Positions 11,101 through 24,004 of a stretch of 64,000 nt of DNA are shown one piece after another. The first letter of the stretch is position 1. The number at the start of each line of letters is the position of its first letter. Made by a program: the position numbers and the translations under genes. Origin of the DNA: Cricetomys ansorgei (taxonomy: Eukaryota; Chordata; Mammalia; Rodentia; Nesomyidae); contig JAMJFZ010003746.1 in the NCBI GenBank assembly GCA_026225945.1, forward strand, positions 62,001-126,000, written 5' to 3'. A model generated the notes under the pieces. It was not told where the DNA came from, searched no databases, and was given only the letters and a program-made list of their open reading frames with translations.

Positions 11101-14100
11101 TGCTAGCTGCTCTATGTGGCTACCATTCCAGAAGTTCCAACATCCACTCTGGTGACCCCTGAGAGACCACTTCTGTAAGTTAAGCATCTGATATTGACCG
11201 GTAATGGTGGAGGGCAACTTGACCTTGCCCTGTGGAAAAATGCAAAGAGTAGAGTCAGACAGAAGTTATTGTAAACAGGAAATACCACACAAAGAACAGG
11301 AATGGGTTCATGGAATTTTAGGAAGAGGACCATGGGGTTCAGCAGGAGGATCAGGAAACACTGGTGAGAGTGCGATTGAGCTTGGTCAGAAGAAGAGACT
11401 TTGTCAGGGCAGCGAGAAGAGGCTCACCACGTGTGCAGAAAGGTCCTTGAACGAATTCTCTGAACCCTTCTGCCTCAGCCATGAGCAATATTGCTCATGG
11501 CTTGGGCAGAAGGGTTCAGAGGACAACCATGAAGGAAACTCCATTGAGGTTGCCTGCCTCCGCAGTGGCTGTCCGCAGCCACACGGTGGCGGACGTTCCC
11601 CCTTGATAGTTACTGCATCTGTCTCAAGCCTGTCTGGATGCTGAACCCTAGTTTCAGAGGGGACTGGAGATGCTTTTAAAACCATTCGCATGACTGAGTC
11701 TCGGGGAAGCACATTAGGTTTTCCCCAAATAGTGTATTCCATGGAGGGAGCAATGCATGGCGTTTCTAGAGTTACAGGACAAAGTCAGAAATGAACACCA
11801 CATTCTGTGGGGATCAGCGTTGGGTTGGAATGAACATTGACATCTGTTCATGGAAAGAGGGGTCATAAAGAATAATGGCCAATGTGGCTGTTTACAAGCC
11901 CGAAGTGACCCTACAACCTTTGATTCAGGACCCACACTATACGAACTCTCCAGGATCACTGAGGTCTGACCATGGTCAGCTGTCGAGCCTGATTCACTCA
12001 GGTGTGACTTACTTCTACACAGTCATTCTCAACATTCCTCAGATTACCACACTTTTCAGAGAGTTTTTCACGTTGTGAGAAACCCAAGAGTGAAATTATT
12101 CTGTTGCTAACTGTAACTGTTAATTTGAAAAGCTACTTCTATCAAACATAATGCAATATCTGATAAGCAGGAATTCTTATTCGAAGCCTAGGACAGATTC
12201 CTTCAAGCCACAAATTAGGTGAGCCCCTGTGCATGAGTATTGCTGGCCTATATGTACAGGCCCTGTTAGAAACGTCAGTTTCTTTTAAGTGGTTTTGTGT
12301 TAAGAATCAAACCCAAGACTTTGTGAATAGTGTACAGGTAGATTCTGAAAGCTCTCTTCCTGTTTTTCTTTTCTTTTCTCTTCTTTTCTTTCTTTCTTTT
12401 CTCTTTTTTCACTTTTAAATTTGTGTGTAAGGATCATTCCTAATTTTATGCACTAACATTTCACCCTTCTGCCTCAGTCACCCTTGTCTTTCCGTGACAG
12501 GCTGTGTCCCCAACCATGGCAGACCTTCTTACATACAATGATGGAATCAGAAGACGGAGATGTGCTGGCATCCAAAGGAGAATTATTTTCAGCAAGACAA
12601 CCTCCAAGTGTTTATGGTGCCTGGGTGACCTTGCAGGGGCCTGGATTCAGTACTCAGCATGTAGATGCTAGCTGCTCTATGTGGCTACCATTCCAGAAGT
12701 TCCAACATCCACTCTGGTGACCCCTGAAGAGAACACCTTCTGTAAGTTAAGCATCTGATATTGACCCGTAATGTTTGAGGGCACCTTGACCTTACCCTCT
12801 GGAAAAATGCAAAGAGTAGAATCAGAAAAATGCTATTGTAAACAGGAAATACCACACAAAGAACAGGAATGGGTTCATGGAATTTTAGGAAGAGGACCAT
12901 GGGATTCAGCAGGAGGATCAGGAAACACTGGTGAGAGTGCCATTGAGCTTGGTCAGAGGAAGAGAGTTTGTCAGGGCCGCGAGAAGAGGCTCACCACGTG
13001 TGCAGAAAGGTCCTTGAACGAATTCTCTGAACCCTTCTGCCCCAGTCATGAGCAATATTGCTCATGGCTGGGCAGAAGGGTTCAGAGGACAACCATGAAG
13101 GAAACTCCATTGAGGTTGCCTGCCTCCGCAGGGGCAGTACGCAGCCACACGGTGGCGGACGTTCCCCCTTGATAGTTACTGCATCTGTCTCAAGCCTGTC
13201 TGGATGCTGAACCCTAGTTTCAGAGGGGACTGGAGATGCTTTTATAACCATTCGCATGACTGAGTCTCGGGGAAGCACATTAGGTTTTCCCCAAATATTG
13301 TATTCCATGGAGGGAGCAATGCATGGCAATTCTAGAGTTACAGGACAAAGTCAGAAATGAACACCACATTCTGTGGGGATCAGCGTTGGGTTGGAATGAA
13401 CATTGACATCTGTTCATGGAAAGAGGGGTCATAAAGAATAATGGCCAATGTGGCTGTTTACAAGCCCGAAGTGACCCTACAACCTTTGATTCAGGACCCA
13501 CACTATACGAACTCTCCAGGATCACTGAGGTCTGACCATGGTCAGCTGTCGAGCCTGATTCACTCAGGTGTGACTTACTTCTACACAGTCATTCTCAACA
13601 TTCCTCAGATTACCACACTTTTCAGAGAGTTTTTCACGTTGTGAGAAACCCAAGAGTGAAATTATTCTGTTGCTAACTGTAACTGTTGTTTTGAAAAGCT
13701 ACTTCTATCAAACATAATGCAATATCTGATAAGCAGGAATTCTTATTCGAAGCCTAGGACAGATTCCTTCAAGCCGCAAATTGGGTGAGCCCCTGTGCAT
13801 GAGTATTGCTGGCCTATATGTACAGGCCCTGTTAGAAACGTCGGTTTCTTTTAAGTGGTTGTGTGTTAAGAATCAAACCCAAGACTTTGTGAATACTCTA
13901 CAGGTAGATTCTGAAAGCTCTCTTCCTGTTTTTCTTTTCTTTTCTTTTCTTTTCTTTCTTTCTTTTCTCTTTTTTCACTTTTAAATTTGTGTGTAAGGAT
14001 CATTCCTAATTTTATGCACTAACATTTCACCCTTCTGCCTCAGTCACCCTTGTCTTTCGGTGACAGGCTGTGTCCCCAAACATGGCAGACCTTCTTACAT

Positions 14101-17100
14101 ACAATGATGGAATCAGAAGACAGAGATGTGCTGGCATCCAATGGGAGAATTATTTTCAGCAAGACAACCTCCAAGTGTTTATGGTGCCTGGGTGACCTTG
14201 CAGGGGCCTGGATTCAGTACTCAGCATGTAGATGCTAGCTGCTCTATGTGGCTACCATTCCAGAAGTTCCAACATCCACTCTGGTGACCCCTGCAGAGAC
14301 CAGCTTCTGTAAGTTAAGCATCTGATATTGACCCATAATGTTTGAGGGCAACTTGACCTTGCCCTGTGGAAAAATGCAAAGAGTAGAGTCAGACAGACTT
14401 TATTGTAAACAGGAAGTACCACACAAAGAACAGGAATGGGTTCATGGAATTTTAGGAAGAGGACCATGGGGTTCAGCAGGAGGATCAGGAAACACTGGTG
14501 AGAGTGCGATTGAGCTTGGTCTGAAGAAGAGACTTTGTCAGGGCAGCGAGAAGAGGCTCACCACGTGTGCAGAAAGGTCCTTGAACGAATTCTCTGAACC
14601 CTTCTTCCTGCTCATGGCTGAGGCAGAAGGGTTCAGAGGACAACCATGAAGGAAACTCCATTGAGGTTGCCTGCCTCCGCAGTGGCTGTCCGCAGCCACA
14701 CGGTGGCGGACGTTCCCCCTTGATAGTTACTGCATCTGTCTCAAGCCTGTCTGGGTGCTGAACCCTAGTTTCAGAGGGGACTGGAGATGGTTTTAAAACC
14801 ATTCGCATGACTGAGTCTCGGGGAAGCACATTAGGTTTTCCCCAAATAGTGTATTCCATGGAGGGAGCAATGCATGGCGTTTCTAGAGTTACAGGACAAA
14901 GTCAGAAATGAACACCACATTCTGTGGGGATCAGCGTTGGGTTGGAATGAACATTGACATCTGTTCATGGAAAGAGGGGTCATAAAGAATAATGGCCAAT
15001 GTGGCTGTTTACAAGCCCGAAGTGACCCTACAACCTTTGATTCAGTACCCACACTATACGAACTCTCCAGGATCACTGAGGTCTGACCATGGTCAGCTGT
15101 CGAGCCTGATTCACTCAGGTGTGACTTACTTCTACACAGTCATTCTCAACATTCCTCAGATTACCACACTTTTCAGAGAGTTTTTCACGTTGTGAGAAAC
15201 CCAAGAGTGAAATTATTCTGTTGCTAACTCTAACTGTTATTTTGAAAAGCTACTTCTATCAAACATAATGCAATATCTGATAAGCAGGAATTCTTATTCG
15301 AAGCCTAGGACAGATTCGTTCAAGCCGCAAATTGGGTGAGCCCTGTGCATGAGTATTGCTGGCCTATATGTACAGGCCCTGTTAGAAACGTCGGTTTCTT
15401 TTAAGGGGTTGTGTGTTAAGAATCAAACCCAAGACTTTGTGAATACTGAACATTAGATTCTGAAAGCTCTCTTCCTGTTTTTCTTTTCTTTTCTTTTCTT
15501 TTCTTTTCTTTCTTTCTTTTCTCTTTTTTCACTTTTAAATTTGTGTGTAAGGATCATTCCTAATTTTATGCACAAACATTTCACCCTTCTGCCTCAGTCA
15601 CCCTTGTCTTTCGGTGACAGGCTGTGTCCACAAACATGGCAGACCTTCTTACATACAATGATGGAATCAGAAGACGGAGATGTGCTGGCATCCAAAGGGA
15701 GAATTATTTTCAGCAAGACAACCTCCAAGTGTTTATGGTGCCTGGGTTACCTTGCAGGGGACTGGATTCAGTAATCAGCATGTAGATGCTAGCTGCTCTA
15801 TGTGGCTACCATTCCAGAAGTTCCAACATCCACTCTGGTGACCCCTGAGAGACCACGTTCTTTAAGTTAAACATCTGATATTGACCGGTAATGGTGGAGG
15901 GCAACTTGACCTTGCCCTGTGGAAAAATGCAAAGAGTAGAGTCAGACAGAAGTTATTGTAAACAGGAAATACCACACAAAGAACAGGAATGGGTTCATGG
16001 AATTTTAGGAAGAGGACCATGGGGTTCAGCAGGAGGATCAGGAAACACTGGTGAGAGTGCGATTGAGCTTGGTCAGAAGAAGAGACTTTGTCAGGGCAGC
16101 GAGAAGAGGCTCACCACGTGTGCAGAAAGGTCCTTGAACGAATTCTCTGAACCCTTCTGCCTCAGCCATGAGCAATATTGCTCATGGCTGGGGCAGAAGG
16201 GTTCAGAGGACAACCATGAAGGAAACTCCATTGAGGTTGCCTGCCTCCGCAGTGGCTGTCCGCAGCCACACGGTGGCGGACGTTCCCATTTGATAGTTAC
16301 TGCATCTGTCTCAAGCCTGTCTGGATGCTGAACCCTAGTTTCAGAGGGGACTGGAGATGGTTTTAAAACCATTCGCATGACTGAGTCTCGGAGAAGCACA
16401 TTAGGTTTTCCCCAAATAGTGTATTCCATGGAGGGAGCAATGCATGGCGTTTCTAGAGTTACAGGACAAAGTCAGAAATGAACACCACATCCTGTGGGGA
16501 TCAGCGTTGGGTTGGAATGAACATTGACATCTGTTCATGGAAAGAGGGGTCATAAAGAATAATGGCCAATGTGGCTGTTTACAAGCCCGAAGTGACCCTA
16601 CAACCTTTGATTCAGGACCCACACTATCCGAACTCTCCAGGATCACTGAGGTCTGACCATGGTCAGCTGTCGAGCCTGATTCACTCAGGTGTGACTTACT
16701 TCTACACAGTCATTCTCAACATTCCTCAGATTACCACACTTTTCAGAGAGTTTTTCACGTTGTGAGAAACCCAAGAGTGAAATTATTCTGTTGCTAACTG
16801 TAACTGTTAATTTGAAAAGCTACTTCTATCAAACATAATGCAATATCTGATAAGCAGGAATTCTTATTCGAAGCCTAGGACAGATTCCTTCAATCCACAA
16901 ATTAGGTGAGCCCCTGTGCATGAGTATTGCTGGCCTATATGTACAGGCCCTGTTAGAAACATCAGTTTCTTTTAAGTGGTTTTGTGTTAAGAATCAAACC
17001 CAAGACTTTGTGAATAGTGTACAGGTAGATTCTGAAAGCTCTCTTCCTGTTTTTCTTTTCTTTTCTCTTCTTTTCTTTCTTTCTTTTCTCTTTTTTCACT

Positions 17101-20100
17101 TTTAAATTTGTGTGTAAGGATCATTCCTAATTTTATGCACTAACATTTCACCCTTCTGCCTCAGTCACCCTTGTCTTTCCGTGACAGGCTTTGTCCCCAA
17201 CCATGGCAGACCTTCTTCATACAATGATGGAATCAGAAGACGGAGATGTGCTGGCATCCAAAGGAGAATTATTTTCAGCAAGACAACCTCCAAGTGTTTA
17301 TGGTGCCTGGGTGACCTTGCAGGGGCCTGGATTCAGTACTCAGCATGGAGATGCTAGCTGCTCTATGTGGCTACCATTCCAGAAGTTCCAACATCCACTC
17401 TGGTGACCCCTGAAGAGAACACCTTCTGTAAGTTAAGCATCTGATATTGACCCGTAATGTTTGAGGGCACCTTGACCTTACCCTCTGGAAAAATGCAAAG
17501 AGTAGAATCAGAAAAATGCTATGTAAACAGGAAATACCACACAAAGAACAGGAATGGGTTCATGGAATTTTAGGAAGAGGACCATGGGATTCAGAAGGAG
17601 GATCTGGAAACACTGGTGAGAGTGCCATTGAGCTTGGTCAGAGGAAGAGAGTTTGTCAGGGCCGCGAGAAGAGGCTCACCACGTGTGCAGAAAGGTCCTT
17701 GAACGAATTCTCTGAACCCTTCTGCCCCAGTCATGAGCAATATTGCTCATGGCTGGGGCAGAAGGGTTCAGAGGACAACCATGAAGGAAACTCCATTGAG
17801 GTTGCCTGCCTCCGCAGGGGCAGTACGCAGCCACACGGTGGCGGACGTTCCCCCTTGATAGTTACTGCATCTGTCTCAAGCCTGTCTGGATGCTGAACCC
17901 TAGTTTCAGAGGGGACTGGAGATGCTTTTATAACCATTCGCATGACTGAGTCTCGGGGAAGCACATTAGGTTTTCCCCAAATATTGTATTCCATGGAGGG
18001 AGCAATGCATGGCGATTCTAGAGTTACAGGACAAAGTCAGAAATGAACACCACATTCTGTGGGGATCAGCGTTGGGTTGGAATGAACATTGACATCTGTT
18101 CATGGAAAGAGGGGTCATAAAGAATAATGGCCAATGTGGCTGTTTACAAGCCCGAAGTGACCCTACAACATTTGATTCAGGACCCACACTATACGAACTA
18201 TCCATGATCACTGAGGTCTGACCATGGTCAGCTGTCGAGCCTGATTCACTCAGGTGTGACTTACTTCTACACAGTCATTCTCAACATTCCTCAGATTATC
18301 ACACTTTTCAGAGAGTTTTTCACGTTGTGAGAAACCCAAGAGTGAAATTATTCTGTTGCTAACTGTAACTGTTGTTTTGAAAAGCTACTTCTATCAAACA
18401 TAATGCAATATCTGATAAGCAGGAATTCTTATTTGAAGCCTAGGACAGATTCCTCCAAGACGCAAATTGGATGAGCCCCTGTGCATGAGAATTGCTGGCC
18501 TATGTGTATAGGCCCTGTTAAAACGCTGGTTTCTTTTAAGTGGTTGTGTGTTCTGAATCAAACCCAAGACTTTGTGAATATTGTAGAGGTAGATTCTGAA
18601 ACTGCTCTTCCTGGTTTTTGTTTTTTTTCTTTTCTTTCTTTCTTTTCCCTTTTTTCATTTTTAAATTTGTGTGTAAGGATCATTCCTAATTTTATGCACA
18701 AACATTTCACCCTTCTGCCTCAGTCACCCTTGTCTTTCGGTGACAGGCTGTGTCCCCAAACATGGCAGACCTTCTTACATACAATGATGGAATCAGAAGA
18801 CGGAGATGTGCTGGCATCCAAAGGGAGAATTATTTTCAGCAAGACAACCTCCAAGTGTTTATGGTGCCTGGGTGACCTTGCAGGGGCCTGGATTCAGTAC
18901 TCAGCATGTAGATGCTAGCTGCTCTATGTGGCTACCATTCCAGAAGTTCCAACATCCACTCTGGTGACCCCTGCAGAGAACACCTTCTGTAAGTTAAGCA
19001 TCTGATATTGACCGGTAATGGTGGAGGGCACCTTGACCTTACCCTCTGGAAAAATGCAAAGAGTAGAATCAGAAAAATGCTATTGTAAACAGGAAATACC
19101 ACACAAAGAACAGGAATGGGTTCATGGAATTTTAGGAAGAGGACCATGGGATTCAGAAGGAGGATCTGGAAACACTGGTGAGAGTGCCATTGAGCTTGGT
19201 CAGAAGAAGAGACTTTGTCAGGGCAGCGAGAAGAGGCTCACCACGTGTGCAGAAAGGTCCTTGAACGAATTCTCTGAACCCTTCTGCCCCAGTCATGAAC
19301 AATATTGCTCATGGCTGGGGCAGAAGGGTTCAGAGGACAACCATGAAGGAAACTCCATTGAGGTTGCCTGCCTCCGCAGGGCAGTACGCAGCCACACGGT
19401 GGCGGACGTTCCCCCTTGATAGTTACTGCATCTGTCTCAAGCCTGTCTGGATGCTGAACCCTAGTTTCAGAGGGGACTGGAGATGGTTTTAAAACCATTC
19501 GCATGACTGAGTCTCGGGGAAGCACATTAGGTTTTCCCCAAATATTGTATTCCATGGAGGGAGCAATGCATGGCGTTTCTAGAGTTACAGGACAAAGTCA
19601 GAAATGAACACCACATTCTGTGGGGATCAGCGTTGGGTTGGAATGAACATTGACATCTGTTCATGGAAAGAGGGGTCATAAAGAATAATGGCCAATGTGG
19701 CTGTTTACAAGCCCGAAGTGACCCTACAACCTTTGATTCAGGACCCACACTATACGAACTCTCCAGGATCACTGAGGTCTGACCATGGTCAGCTGTCGAG
19801 CCTGATTCACTCAGGTGTGACTTACTTCTACACAGTCATTCTCAACATTCCTCAGATTACCACACTTTTCAGAGAGTTTTTCACGTTGTGAGAAACCCAA
19901 GAGTGAAATTATTCTGTTGCTAACTGTAACTGTTATTTTGAAAAGCTACTTCTATCAAACATAATGCAATATCTGATAAGCAGGAATTCTTATTCGAAGC
20001 CTAGGACAGATTCGTTCAAGCCGCAAATTGGGTGAGGCCCTGTGCATGAGTATTGCTGGCCTATATGTACAGGCCCTGTTAGAAACGTCGGTTTCTTTTA

Positions 20101-23100
20101 AGGGGTTGTGTGTTAAGAATCAAACCCAAGACTTTGTGAATACTGAACAGGTAGATTCTGAAAGCTCTCTTCCTGTTTTTCTTTTCTTTTCTTTTCTTTT
20201 CTTTCTTTCTTTTCTCTTTTTTCACTTTTAAATTTGTGTGTAAGGATCATTCCTAATTTTATGCACTAACATTTCACCCTTCTGCCTCAGTCACCCTTGT
20301 CTTTCGGTGACAGGCTGTGTCCCCAAACATGGCAGACCTTCTTACATACAATGATGGAATCAGAAGACGGAGATGTGCTGGCATCCAAAGGGAGAATTAT
20401 TTTCAGCAAGACAACCTCCAAGTGTTTATGGTGCCTGGGTGACCTTGCAGGGGCCTGGATTCAGTACTCAGCATGTAGATGCTAGCTGCTCTATGTGGCT
20501 ACCATTCCAGAAGTTCCAACATCCACTCTGGTGACCCCTGAGAGACCACGCTTCTTTAAGTTAAGCATCTGATATTGACCCATAATGTTTGAGGGCAACT
20601 TGACCTTGCCCTGTGGAAAAATGCAAAGAGTAGAGTCAGACAGAAGTTATTGTAAACAGGAAATACCACACAAAGAACAGGAATGGGTTCATGGAATTTT
20701 AGGAAGAGGACCATGGGGTTCAGCAGGAGGATCAGGAAACACTGGTGAGAGTGCGATTGAGCTTGGTCAGAAGAAGAGACTTTGTCAGGGCAGCGAGAAG
20801 AGGCTCACCACGTGTGCAGAAAGGTCCTTGAACGAATTCTCTGAACCCTTCTGCCCCAGCCATGAGCAATATTGCTCATGGCTGGGGCAGAAGGGTTCAG
20901 AGGACAACCATGAAGGAAACTCCATTGAGGTTGCCTGCCTCCACAGTGGCTGTCCGCAGCCACACGGTGGCGGACGTTCCCCCTTGATAGTTACTGCATC
21001 TGTCTCAAGCCTGTCTGGATGCTGAACCCTAGTTTCAGAGGGGACTGGAGATGGTTTTAAAACCATTCGCATGACTGAGTCTCGGGGAAGCACATTAGGT
21101 TTTCCCCAAATAGTGTATTCCATGGAGGGAGCAATGCATGGCGTTTCTAGAGTTACAGGACAAAGTCAGAAATGAACACCACATTCTGAGGGGATCAGCG
21201 TTGGGTTGGAATGAACATTGACATCTGTTCATGGAAAGAGGGGTCATAAAGAATAATGGCCAATGTGGCTGTTTACAAGCCCGAAGTGACCCTACAACCT
21301 TTGATTCAGGACCCACACTATACGAACTCTCCAGGATCACTGAGGTCTGACCATGGTCAGCTGTCGAGCCTGATTCACTCAGGTGTGACTTACTTCTACA
21401 CAGTCATTCTCAACATTCCTCAGATTACCACACTTTTCAGAGAGTTTTTCACGTTGTGAGAAACCCAAGAGTGAAATTATTCTGTTGCTAACTCTAACTG
21501 TTATTTTGAAAAGCTACTTCTATCAAACATAATGCAATATCTGATAAGCAGGAATTCTTATTCGAAGCCTAGGACAGATTCCTTCAAGCCACAAATTAGG
21601 TGAGCCCCTGTGCATGAGTATTGCTCGCCTATATGTACAGGCCTGTTAGAAACATCAGTTTCTTTTAAGTGGTTTTGTGTTAAGAATCAAACCCAAGACT
21701 TTGTGAATAGTGTACAGGTAGATTCTGAAAGCTCTCTTCCTGTTTTTCTTTTCTTTTCTTTTCTCTTCTTTTCTTTCTTTCTTTTCTCTTTTTTCACTTT
21801 TAAATTTGTGTGTAAGGATCATTCCTAATTTTATGCACTAACATTTCACCCTTCTGCCTCAGTCACCCTTGTCTTTCCGTGACAGGCTTTGTCCCCAACC
21901 ATGGCAGACCTTCTTTCATACAATGATGGAATCAGAAGACGGAGATGTGCTGGCATCCAAAGGGAGAATTATTTTCAGCAAGACAACCTCCAAGTGTTTA
22001 TGGTGCCTGGGTGACCTTGCAGGGGCCTGGATTCAGTACTCAGCATGGAGATGCTAGCTGCTCTATGTGGCTACCATTCCAGAAGTTCCAACATCCCCTC
22101 TGGTGACCCCTGAAGAGAACACCTTCTGTAAGTTAAGCATCTGATATTGACCCGTAATGTTGGAGGGCACCTTGACCTTACCCTCTGAAAAAATGCAAAG
22201 AGTAGAATCAGAAAAATGCTATGTAAACAGGAAATACCACACAAAGAACAGGAATGGGTTCATGGAATTTTAGGAAGAGGACCATGGGATTCAGAAGGAG
22301 GATCTGGAAACACTGGTGAGAGTGCCATTGAGCTTGGTCAGAGGAAGAGAGTTTGTCAGGGCCGCGAGAAGAGGCTCACCACGTGTGCAGAAAGGTCCTT
22401 GAACGAATTCTCTGAACCCTTCTGCCTCCAGCCATGAGCAATATTGCTCATGGCTGGGGCAGAAGGGTTCAGAGGACAACCATGAAGGAAACTCCATTGA
22501 GGTTGCCTGCCTCCGCAGGGCAGTACGCAACCACACGGTGGCGGACGTTCCCCCTTGATAGTTACTGCATCTGTCTCAAGCCTGTCTGGATGCTGAACCC
22601 TAGTTTCAGAGGGGACTGGAGATGCTTTTATAACCATTCGCATGACTGAGTCTCGGGGAAGCACATTAGGTTTTCCCCAAATATTGTATTCCATGGAGGG
22701 AGCAATGCATGGCGATTCTAGAGTTACAGGACAAAGTCAGAAATGAACACCACATTCTGTGGGGATCAGCGTTGGGTTGGAATGAACATTGACATCTGTT
22801 CATGGAAAGAGGGGTCATAAAGAATAATGGCCAATGTGGCTATTTACAAGCCCAAAGAGACCCTACAACATTTGATTCAGGACCCACACTATACGAACTC
22901 TCCAGGATCACTGAGGTCTGACCATGGTCAGCTGTCGAGCCTGATTCACTCAGGTGTGACTTACTTCTACACAGTCATTCTCAACATTCCTCAGATTATC
23001 ACACTTTTCAGAGAGTTTTTCACGTTGTGAGAAACCCAAGAGTGAAATTATTCTGTTGCTAACTGTAACTGTTGTTTTGAAAAGCTACTTCAATCAAACA

Positions 23101-24004
23101 TAATGCAATATCTGATAAGCAGGAATTCTTATTTGAAGCCTAGGACAGATTCCTCCAAGACGCAAATTGGATGAGCCCCTGTGTATGAGAATTGCTGGCC
23201 TATGTGTATAGGCCCTGTTAAAATCGTTGGTTTCTTTTAAGTGTTTGTGTGTTCTGAATCAAACCCAAGACTTTGTGAATATTGTAGAGGTAGATTCTGA
23301 AACTGCTCTTCCTGGTTTTGTTTTTTTCTTTTCTTTCTTTCTTTTCCCTTTTTTTTTTTCATTTTTAAATTTGTGTGTAAGGATCATTCCTAATTTTATG
23401 CACAATCATTTCACCCTTCTGCCTCAGTCACCCTTGTCTTTCGGTGACAGGCTGTGTCCCCAACCATGGCAGACCTTCTTACATACAATGATGGAATCAG
23501 AAGACGGAGATGTGCTGGCATCCAAAGGGAGAATTATTTTCAGCAAGACAACCTCCAAGTGTTTATGGTGCCTGGGTGACCTTGCAGGGGCCTGGATTCA
23601 GTACTCAGCATGGAGATGCTAGCTGCTCTATGTGGCTACCATTCCAGAAGTTCCAACATCCACTCTGGTGACCCCTGCAGAGAACACCTTCTGTAAGTTA
23701 AGCATCTGATATTGACCGGTAATGGTGGAGGGCACCTTGACCTTCCCCTCTGGAAAAATGCAAAGAGTAGAATCAGACAGAAGTTATTATAAACAGGAAA
23801 TACCACACAAAGAACAGGAATGGGTTCATGGAATTTTAGGAAGAGGACCATGGGGTTCAGCAGGAGGATCAGGAAACACTGGTGAGAGTGTGATTGAGCT
23901 TGGTCAGAAGAAGAGAGTTTGTCAGGGCAGCGAGAAGAGGCTCACCACGTGTGCAGAAAGGTCCTTGAAAGAATTCTCTGAACCCTTCTGCCCCAGCCAT
24001 GAGC
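7741..24004. repeat. Type II satellite sub-array with trimeric higher-order repeat (about 4.69 kb)
   Basis: Ten shorter units (1553-1571 bp) are more diverged from each other than the type I copies, and the divergence is periodic. A short stretch before gaaaagctacttc reads gttgttttg at 8994, gttattttg at 10549 and gttaatttg at 12118. It then repeats as gttgttttg at 13685, gttattttg at 15235, gttaatttg at 16805, then gttgttttg at 18371, gttattttg at 19931, gttattttg at 21499 and gttgttttg at 23072. Sequence following the tgatattgacc word (cataatgtttgagg, ggtaatggtggagg, cgtaatgtttgagg) cycles with the same spacing. Units therefore evolve as blocks of three, about 4690-4704 bp apart. The third block is partly rearranged. 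Confidence 0.85.

Larger units (their letters stand above)
1..24004. repeat. Macrosatellite array, about 1.55-1.65 kb units, about 15.5 copies
   Basis: A single head-to-tail tandem array fills the first 24 kb. Using the invariant word ttcatggaatttta as an anchor, copies begin at 5, 1645, 3291, 4938, 6578, 8183, 9749, 11307, 12874, 14441, 15994, 17559, 19121, 20688, 22259 and 23825. Periods are therefore 1640, 1646, 1647, 1640, 1605, 1566, 1558, 1567, 1567, 1553, 1565, 1562, 1567, 1571 and 1566. No other sequence interrupts the units. Each unit contains an inverted repeat near its start, a 67-codon frame (open only in type II), a TTTTC tract at about two-thirds of its length and a CACGTG E-box. 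The open frames inside the units match no protein family I recognise. The array begins before position 1 and ends at 24004. The phase chosen for the unit start is arbitrary. Confidence 0.97.

Noticed and set aside
1..24004. CRISPR-like or bacterial repeat array
   Set aside because: Units of 1.5-1.6 kb in direct contact, with no short repeat/spacer pattern, in a window full of rodent SINEs. It is a eukaryotic satellite.
1..24004. CENP-B box in the satellite units
   Set aside because: I looked for the ttcg-a-cggg pattern. The nearest words (tattcgaagcctagg, gattcgcgggag) do not fit its spacing.
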